Shown: one piece after another, positions 5,737-10,502 of the stretch
How the letters are laid out: the number at the start of each line of letters is the position of its first letter
Numbering within the stretch: position 1 is the first letter of the stretch
DNA from: a bacterium
Lineage (GTDB): Bacteria; UBP14; UBA6098; B30-G16
Assembly (NCBI GenBank): GCA_027007865.1
Contig: JALTEE010000100.1
Coordinates: 1-10,502, forward strand
Direction of reading: 5' to 3'
DNA: 10,502 bases
Notes under the pieces: generated by a model
Told to the model about the DNA's origin: nothing
The model's database searches: none
What the model saw: only the letters and a program-made list of their open reading frames with translations
Position numbers and translations under genes: made by a program

Positions 5737-6884
5737 TCGAGCGGAACGCTTGGAAATTGCGCTGCTGCGTATTCGATACGGTTATCCGGCAATGTCATCG
5801 AGAAGCGGACAAAATTTTTCCCCGCATCGCCCATTGCGGAACCGGGCATAGCGATAATTCCCGCATTTTCCAACAAATATTTTGCAAAACTTTCATCGGT
5901 ATAATTTTTCGGAACTTTTGCCCACACATAGAATGTCGCGCCGAAATTGTATGCAAAGATACCCTTTCCCTCCAACACGCCGAGCCATCGTTCGACTCTG
6001 CGGGCAAAGATTTTCCGTATCGCTTCGGCGATTGTCCAATAGCTGTCGAGCGCTGTTTTTCCAGCTTGCTGCACGGCGCGAAATACGCCCGAATCGATAT
6101 ATTTTTTCAGCGTAGCGAGCGATGAAATAGCATTTTCATTTCCGACGACAAATCCGATGCGCCACCCCGTCATACAAAATGTTTTCGACAGCGAATGAAA
6201 TTCCACAGCGACATTGAGCGCACCGGAAATGTTCAAAATCGACAGCGGCGGTGCGATTTTATCTGAATAAATTTCCGAATATGCCGCATCGTTCGCAATT
6301 AAAAAATTTCGCTCGTGAGCAAGTTCGACGACATGCTTGAAAAAATCTCTATCGGCGACCGCTGTCGTGGGATTGTTCGGATAATTTATCCACAGCAATT
6401 TTGTTCCCTGCGGGATTTCATCCGGGTCGAGAACGAAATTGTTTTCCTCTCGAAGCGGGATTTCTACGGGTTTTCCGCCTGCAAATGCGATTCCTGCACG
6501 ATATACGGGATAGCCCGGACTCGTATAGCATCCGATGTCGCCGGTATTCAACACTGCGAGCGGCAGATGAAAAATCCCTTCCTTCGTGCCGATAAGCCCG
6601 AGAACATTCTTATCTACATTGAGTTTGATTTTGTATCGATTGAGGAAAAACCGTGCAACAGCCTCGCGAAAAAATCGGTCGCCTTGATAATCGGGATAGC
6701 GATGTATATTTTCATCTCCGAGTGCAGCGACAAGCGCGCCTTGAACTTCCTTCGGCGGCGGGAAATCGGGGTCGCCGACGCCCATATCGACTACGCGCAT
6801 TTTCTTCGACACTTCCGCTTTGAGCGCAGAAAGACTGGCAAATGCGTAACTGCCGAATTGGTCGAGTTTTTTCGAATGAAACAT
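5721..6884 (-). CDS. dapL: Class I/II aminotransferase, LL-diaminopimelate aminotransferase (DapL)-like
   Basis: This 387-aa protein is a fold-type I PLP aminotransferase. Landmarks are MGVGDPDFPPP near 34, HRYPDYQG near 61, IGTKEGIFHLPLA near 98, SPGYPVY near 122, INYPNNPT with Asn171, NDAAYSE with Asp199 and Tyr202, SLSKTFCMTGWRIGF with Schiff-base Lys234, and NFVRFS with Arg360 for the substrate carboxylate. The HRYPDYQG and GTKEGIFHLPLA stretches are typical of DapL-type enzymes, which convert tetrahydrodipicolinate and glutamate to LL-diaminopimelate for lysine and peptidoglycan. Another amino-acid aminotransferase of the same subclass cannot be excluded. GGAG lies 6 nt before the ATG. 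The gene follows guaB by 27 nt and probably shares its transcript. Oddly, the last ten residues (PSVPLDKRSA) are encoded by the repeat hairpins at 5724-5753, so the original C-terminus was probably near Phe377. Confidence 0.85.
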   Translation of the reverse strand: MFHSKKLDQFGSYAFASLSALKAEVSKKMRVVDMGVGDPDFPPPKEVQGALVAALGDENIHRYPDYQGDRFFREAVARFFLNRYKIKLNVDKNVLGLIGTKEGIFHLPLAVLNTGDIGCYTSPGYPVYRAGIAFAGGKPVEIPLREENNFVLDPDEIPQGTKLLWINYPNNPTTAVADRDFFKHVVELAHERNFLIANDAAYSEIYSDKIAPPLSILNISGALNVAVEFHSLSKTFCMTGWRIGFVVGNENAISSLATLKKYIDSGVFRAVQQAGKTALDSYWTIAEAIRKIFARRVERWLGVLEGKGIFAYNFGATFYVWAKVPKNYTDESFAKYLLENAGIIAMPGSAMGDAGKNFVRFSMTLPDNRIEYAAAQFPSVPLDKRSA

Positions 6885-6911
6885 TCATCGCTCCGAATTT
6901 ATTGTGAAAAC

Positions 6912-8366
6912 CTATCCGATTTTATAGTTAGGCGCTTCTTTCGTTATAGCGATGCTGTGCGGGTGCGATTCCTTCATTCCTGCGAAAGTGATTTTTACGA
7001 ATTTCGCTTTTTGCTGAAACGCTTTTATATTTTCTGCGCCGACCATACCCATTCCGGCGCGCAGCCCGCCGACGAGTTGATATATCACATCTTCGACCGG
7101 ACCTTTGTATGGAACTCGCCCTTCGATGCCTTCGGGAACGAGTTTGTTCACATCCGAAATGTTTTCTTGATGATATCTATCCCTTGCGCCGACCTTCATC
7201 GCTCCCAGCGAACCCATTCCACGATATACTTTGAACCTACGACCTTCGAATAAAACCGTTTCGCTTGGAGTTTCATCAGTTCCCGCAAAAATATTTCCAA
7301 CCATCACGGCAGCGGCGCCGAGACCGATTGCCTTTGCGATATCGCCCGAATATCTTATTCCGCCATCGGCGATTATCGTTCTGTTATGTTTTTTCGCTTC
7401 CTGCGCGCAGATGAGCACAGCGGACGCCTGCGGCATTCCTGTGCCGGTTACAACTCTCGTGGTGCAAATCGAGCCGGGACCGACGCCGACTTTTACGATA
7501 TCCGCTCCCGCTTCGAGCAAACGCTTTGTGCCGTCCGCGGTGGCGACATTGCCGGAAATCACGACAATGTTAGGGAAATTTTTCTTTAAGAATTTCGTCG
7601 CTTCCACAACATTTTTTGAATCTCCGTGAGCGGTATCGATTGCGATGACATCTGCGCCCGCTTCGACCAATGCAGAAGAGCGGTCAGCCAAATCGCTTCC
7701 GACACCGACCGCCGCGGCAACGAGAAGTCTGCCGAGATTATCCTTTGCCGAATGTGGATGCTCACGCGATTTCTGAATATCTTTCACTGTGATAAGTCCC
7801 ACAAGTTTCCCGCTTTCATCGACAACGGGGAGTTTTTCTATGCGATGTTGGTGCATTAGTTTTAGCGCATCGGATAAATCCACGCCGACCTTTGCGGTTA
7901 TCGGGTTCGGTGTCATCAATTCCGCGACTTTTCGCGAAAAATCGGTTTCGAAGCGAAGGTCTCTATGCGTGAGAATACCGATAAGTTTTTGCCCGTTGAC
8001 GACGGGAAGTCCCGAAATATTTTCGTTCTTCATAATTTTAAAAGCATCGCCCACGGTGGCATTCGGAGCAATCGTTAGTGGGTTCGAAATCATTCCCGCT
8101 TCGAAACGCTTCACCATTTTGACCTGTTCCGCCTGCCTTTCGAGCGGCATATTCCGATGAATTACGCCGAGCCCGCCTGATTGCGCAACCGCAATCGCCA
8201 TATTGCTTTCCGTAACCGTATCCATTGCAGAGGAAACGAGAGGGATATTGAGCCGAAGCGATGATAGCAGTTCGGTCGAAGTATCGATTTCGGAAGGCAA
8301 AACTTCGGAATATTGCGGAACAAGCAAAATATCGTCATAGCTGAGCATTTCACTAAAATTTTCCAT
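6912..8366 (-). CDS. guaB: Inosine-5'-monophosphate dehydrogenase
   Basis: The enzyme oxidises IMP to XMP with NAD+, the first committed step of guanine nucleotide synthesis, in the cytoplasm. The 484-aa length is normal. The N-terminal part ([33 protein letters not shown]) is followed by two CBS domains at about 92-140 and 150-198 ([20 protein letters not shown]), which in this family bind adenine/guanine nucleotides as a regulatory module. The catalytic barrel resumes with [17 protein letters not shown], the catalytic loop [13 protein letters not shown] with Cys301, the phosphate-binding [10 protein letters not shown], the flap ARDRYHQ and [14 protein letters not shown]. Nothing essential is missing. 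GAGGTGA lies 4 nt before the ATG, and 62 nt separate it from holA upstream. That gap has no convincing promoter, so cotranscription is likely. The identification is secure. Confidence 0.98.
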   Translation of the reverse strand: MENFSEMLSYDDILLVPQYSEVLPSEIDTSTELLSSLRLNIPLVSSAMDTVTESNMAIAVAQSGGLGVIHRNMPLERQAEQVKMVKRFEAGMISNPLTIAPNATVGDAFKIMKNENISGLPVVNGQKLIGILTHRDLRFETDFSRKVAELMTPNPITAKVGVDLSDALKLMHQHRIEKLPVVDESGKLVGLITVKDIQKSREHPHSAKDNLGRLLVAAAVGVGSDLADRSSALVEAGADVIAIDTAHGDSKNVVEATKFLKKNFPNIVVISGNVATADGTKRLLEAGADIVKVGVGPGSICTTRVVTGTGMPQASAVLICAQEAKKHNRTIIADGGIRYSGDIAKAIGLGAAAVMVGNIFAGTDETPSETVLFEGRRFKVYRGMGSLGAMKVGARDRYHQENISDVNKLVPEGIEGRVPYKGPVEDVIYQLVGGLRAGMGMVGAENIKAFQQKAKFVKITFAGMKESHPHSIAITKEAPNYKIG

Positions 8367-8428
8367 TTATTCACCTCGAAAATTAAATTTCTAATGTCTG
8401 TGAAAGAAATCTCTAAACTCGAAACCGC

Positions 8429-9424
8429 TCAATATAGCAATTCCTTTGCCTGCGACAATGCCCATACAACCGCAGTTCTGCCATCGACCGAATATTTTTT
8501 CACCATCATATCTGCGCTGTGGAGCGAAGAAATTGTTTCTAACAATGCGTTTCTATCAAGTTTCCGAGATACTGGTGTAATTTTTCGCGCCAAGAATGCT
8601 CGTCGTCCCATTCTCTTTGGCAATCCTGCGGGGTCGATTTTCGCCCATAGCAAATCTGTCAGCGAGCGGTTCATCCACGATAGAATTACGCTGTGCTGTT
8701 CGCCAAAATCCATAAGTTCCATCGCCAATTTCATAGCCTTTGTGAGGTCGAGCATCTGCACAGCATTGGCAAATTGAAAAATATGCGCAGACCTGCTTTG
8801 TGCAGCAACTTCGCGAATGTGGCTAACCTGAATCGTGTTCTCATCAACATAGTTCGCCATTTTATTAATTTCCTCGCGAATTGTGGAAAGCGAAATTCCA
8901 GCAAGAGATATGAGTTCTCTCACTGCCGATATTGTTATCCGCTTTCCTGCTCGCCTTGCAAAATAGGTTATCCATTCGCTCATTTCTTTCTCATTGGGTG
9001 TCGCAAGTTCGACTGTGCGAAACATTTTCGATATTTGCTTGCTTTCTTTGTGCCGCATATCGAGTTTTGACGATTCGACAACAAAAATAGCACTATCAGG
9101 GAAAGCAAATTCATTTAATCCCGATAGGATTTTTCTCTCTGTCGAGCGTGTAATATCGAAATTGCGCAGAATAACGACTCGTTTATCACTGAGCATCGGC
9201 AGTGAAAGCAATGAATCGAAAACAACTTTGTGCGCATCTTTGCCTTTTAATTCGGTCATCCAGAATACTTCAAGTGCGAAGTCCTCCATCCCTTCGATAG
9301 TTTTTTTGAAAGATTGCATAAGTCCATCTTTAAGCAGTTCTGCATCTCCATAGAGTAGGATTTTTGCAGGCGGCGAAATCTGCGAAAATTCCTTGTAGGC
9401 TTTTATGTATTGTGCGGGATTCAT
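8429..9424 (-). CDS. holA: DNA polymerase III delta subunit (clamp loader)
   Basis: This 331-aa protein matches HolA in length and layout. The N-terminal AAA+-like domain begins near KILLYGDAELLKDGL (about residue 21), in the position where delta subunits carry LLYGEE-type sequence. A middle stretch reads LPMLSDKRVVILRNFD, then FPDSAIFVVESSKLDMRHKESKQI, then TPNEKEMSEWITYFARRAGKRIT and AGISLSTIREEINKMANYV. The C-terminal collar region contains SAHIFQFANAVQMLDLTKAM and ILSWMNRSLTDLLWAK. Delta is the clamp-loader arm that opens the beta sliding clamp; it does not need its own ATPase site, and none is seen here. Its ATG overlaps the thyX stop codon (ATGA, 9424-9421), so translation is probably coupled; GAGGG sits 3 nt upstream inside thyX. 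Confidence 0.92.
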   Translation of the reverse strand: MNPAQYIKAYKEFSQISPPAKILLYGDAELLKDGLMQSFKKTIEGMEDFALEVFWMTELKGKDAHKVVFDSLLSLPMLSDKRVVILRNFDITRSTERKILSGLNEFAFPDSAIFVVESSKLDMRHKESKQISKMFRTVELATPNEKEMSEWITYFARRAGKRITISAVRELISLAGISLSTIREEINKMANYVDENTIQVSHIREVAAQSRSAHIFQFANAVQMLDLTKAMKLAMELMDFGEQHSVILSWMNRSLTDLLWAKIDPAGLPKRMGRRAFLARKITPVSRKLDRNALLETISSLHSADMMVKKYSVDGRTAVVWALSQAKELLY

Positions 9425-10170
9425 TTTCCCTCATTGTTATCATTGTTTTTTGCGCCTATTCTCACAAATTCGATTTCATCTTTTGTCGGCATCATTCCGC
9501 AAGATTTTTTTTCGGGGCAATATCCGAGTATCTGGCATATCGGCACGAGATATTCCGACAATCCCGCGAGTTGCGGGACTTTTTTTATCTCGTTTTTTAC
9601 GCGCCAGAATAGTTCCCTAATTTCCCATTGCGCTCTTGTGCAAAGCCTAATTTGAGATGCCTGATAAAGTTCTCTAAAATTCATCGTCATCACAATTTTT
9701 GTCTGTGTGGCATTTGGCAGGACAAATCTTGCGTCTTCTTTCGGAATGCCGAGTTCGACCAATTCATTATATACTTTTTCAGCATTGGAAATGAACGCCG
9801 AAAAAATTTTGAGTGCACTTTCATTGGATTGTATCGAATTTGGCAGAACGAAATCTTTCCCTGCGGATACATATCGCTGCGATTGCTGCGAAAAACTGGC
9901 TATGCGGTGTCTCACGAGTTGATGTGAGCAAGCGCGTGAAATACCTTCTATCGCAAATGTAAAACTAATGTGTTCCAGGACAGAGAGGTGCCCCGATGCG
10001 ATGACTTTGTCTATCAACGAATACATCCGTTCCAGCGGTATAGAGCGCTCGTTGTCGGAATCGACTTTATCCCATAGCGACAGCGGTCCATCGGGCGAAT
10101 AGCAGGTTCTCGCTGCTACGAAAATCGTCTCGATTGGGTTCGGCGTGTAATTTATAAGTTCAACTTTCAT
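9421..10170 (-). CDS. thyX: Flavin-dependent thymidylate synthase
   Basis: ThyX makes dTMP from dUMP using methylenetetrahydrofolate, NADPH and FAD. The diagnostic RHR-X7-S motif is present as RHRIASFSQQSQRY (Arg87 to Tyr100; Ser97 and Arg99 occupy the conserved positions). LPNATQTKIVMTMNFREL and RLCTRAQWEIREL match the second conserved block. The N-terminal ARTCY and SGHLSVLEHISFTF stretches also fit the family. At 249 aa the size is typical, and the CPEKKSCG near the end agrees with Cys-bearing tails seen in some ThyX proteins. No thyA lies in the window. The start follows only a weak binding site (AAAGTGA, 10177-10171) right behind a hairpin (10183-10216), suggesting readthrough from rpmE. 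holA overlaps the stop by 4 bp, placing dTTP supply next to a replication subunit. Confidence 0.97.
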   Translation of the reverse strand: MKVELINYTPNPIETIFVAARTCYSPDGPLSLWDKVDSDNERSIPLERMYSLIDKVIASGHLSVLEHISFTFAIEGISRACSHQLVRHRIASFSQQSQRYVSAGKDFVLPNSIQSNESALKIFSAFISNAEKVYNELVELGIPKEDARFVLPNATQTKIVMTMNFRELYQASQIRLCTRAQWEIRELFWRVKNEIKKVPQLAGLSEYLVPICQILGYCPEKKSCGMMPTKDEIEFVRIGAKNNDNNEGK

Positions 10171-10182
10171 TTCACTTTAAGC

Positions 10183-10216
10183 AAAAGGGCGTCCCGAAGT
10201 GTCAGGAAGCCCTTTT
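10183..10216 (-). terminator. Hairpin between rpmE and thyX, possible terminator or attenuator
   Basis: AAAAGGGC (10183-10190) pairs perfectly with GCCCTTTT (10209-10216), and three more pairs extend the stem (TCC at 10192-10194 with GGA at 10205-10207). On the minus strand the U-tract is TTTTGCTT, fair rather than strong. On the plus strand it is followed by TTTTTCG. As the hairpin ends only 12 nt before the thyX ATG, complete termination would leave no room for a thyX promoter. Partial termination or a leader structure is more likely. Confidence 0.6.
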
Positions 10217-10247
10217 TCGTTTCTGCATAAAAATACAACAAAATCGC

Positions 10248-10481
10248 TTATTTCTTTTTTTTAATCGCTTCACTGGTCGAATTTTTAATGCCGTATTTTT
10301 TCTTAAAACGCTCTACACGACCTGCGGTGTCCATCATTTTTTGTTTACCTGTATAGAAAGGATGGCAGGCAGAACATATTTCCACGCGGATTTCCTTTTT
10401 CGTAGAACCCACGAACCAAGTATTTCCGCAAGCGCAGGTTACTTTTGCAACATAATATTTCGGGTGTATTTTGTCCTTCAT
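10248..10481 (-). CDS. rpmE: 50S ribosomal protein bL31, zinc-binding type
   Basis: This 77-aa protein starts [10 protein letters not shown] and contains [23 protein letters not shown] and [11 protein letters not shown]. It is a near-collinear match to bacterial bL31, which sits on the large subunit near the bridge to the small subunit. Cys16, Cys18, Cys36 and Cys39 form the zinc-ribbon set of the C+ type; in many bacteria a Cys-less paralogue replaces this form under zinc starvation, but none is seen here. The tail ends in a lysine run. GAGGA (10495-10491) lies 9 nt before the ATG. The promoter must lie beyond the right edge of the window. Confidence 0.97.
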   Translation of the reverse strand: MKDKIHPKYYVAKVTCACGNTWFVGSTKKEIRVEICSACHPFYTGKQKMMDTAGRVERFKKKYGIKNSTSEAIKKKK

Positions 10482-10502
10482 AATAATCGCTCCTCTTCAT
10501 AT

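Noticed and set aside
5520..5753. Repeated hairpins considered as a CRISPR array
   Set aside because: There are only two full units 147 bp apart, with no regular spacers and no cas genes; the structure is that of dispersed palindromic repeats.
6315..7253. 312-aa plus-strand open frame, the longest antisense frame in the window
   Set aside because: It lies entirely opposite the aminotransferase and guaB coding sequence. It has no recognisable domain, is rich in Cys/Phe/Arg as expected of a shadow frame, and has no convincing binding site.
8367..8428. Possible riboswitch or promoter before guaB
   Set aside because: The 62-nt gap is too short for a purine-type or other known riboswitch with its expression platform, no aptamer core is seen, and no -35/-10 pair is convincing.

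Overview
The window is bacterial, dense in genes and of moderate GC. Five protein genes on the right (5721-10481) lie on the minus strand. Three larger genes on the left (133-5239) lie on the plus strand. One very small minus-strand gene (3318-3446) sits among the left-hand genes. The two blocks converge on a repeat-rich stretch at 5240-5720. A secreted LVIVD-type propeller protein ending in a YPNPFN/Por-like sorting domain, together with a DapL-type aminotransferase and ThyX, suggests the FCB superphylum or a neighbouring candidate phylum (Cloacimonadota, KSB1, Marinimicrobia or WOR-3-like). No marker here fixes the phylum, so this is an inference.

Left block. A 713-aa exported LVIVD beta-propeller protein (133-2274) ends at a strong intrinsic terminator (2332-2364). 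A cyclophilin-type peptidyl-prolyl isomerase lipoprotein (2609-3223) follows, with its own candidate promoter. Next comes an unannotated 42-aa single-helix membrane peptide on the minus strand (3318-3446), which has a strong ribosome binding site and its own terminator. Last is a long fold-type II PLP enzyme (3785-5239) of the cysteine synthase/tryptophan synthase beta superfamily. Directly upstream of both the isomerase and the PLP enzyme sits a copy of the same 137-151 bp palindromic element. Each copy is flanked by an apparent 9-bp target-site duplication, so these look like miniature inverted-repeat transposable elements (MITEs).

Convergent gap. 5240-5720 holds a 121-bp palindromic repeat built of ATTCCC-N8/9-GGGAAT hairpins, a G-rich run, two copies of a ~70-bp repeat ending in a CAAGCG-GAA-CGCTTG hairpin, and a minus-strand terminator. 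The second ~70-bp copy runs into the aminotransferase gene and encodes its last residues.

Right block, read right to left: rpmE (zinc-type ribosomal protein bL31), thyX (flavin-dependent thymidylate synthase), holA (DNA polymerase III delta), guaB (IMP dehydrogenase) and a DapL-like aminotransferase. thyX and holA overlap by 4 bp, and the other gaps are 27-77 bp. The block looks like a housekeeping unit joining nucleotide supply (dTMP, GMP) to replication, with an amino-acid/cell-wall aminotransferase at the end. A hairpin lies between rpmE and thyX. No rRNA, tRNA, CRISPR array, transposase or defence system is visible. The most interesting unlabelled signals are the paired MITEs and the small membrane peptide.
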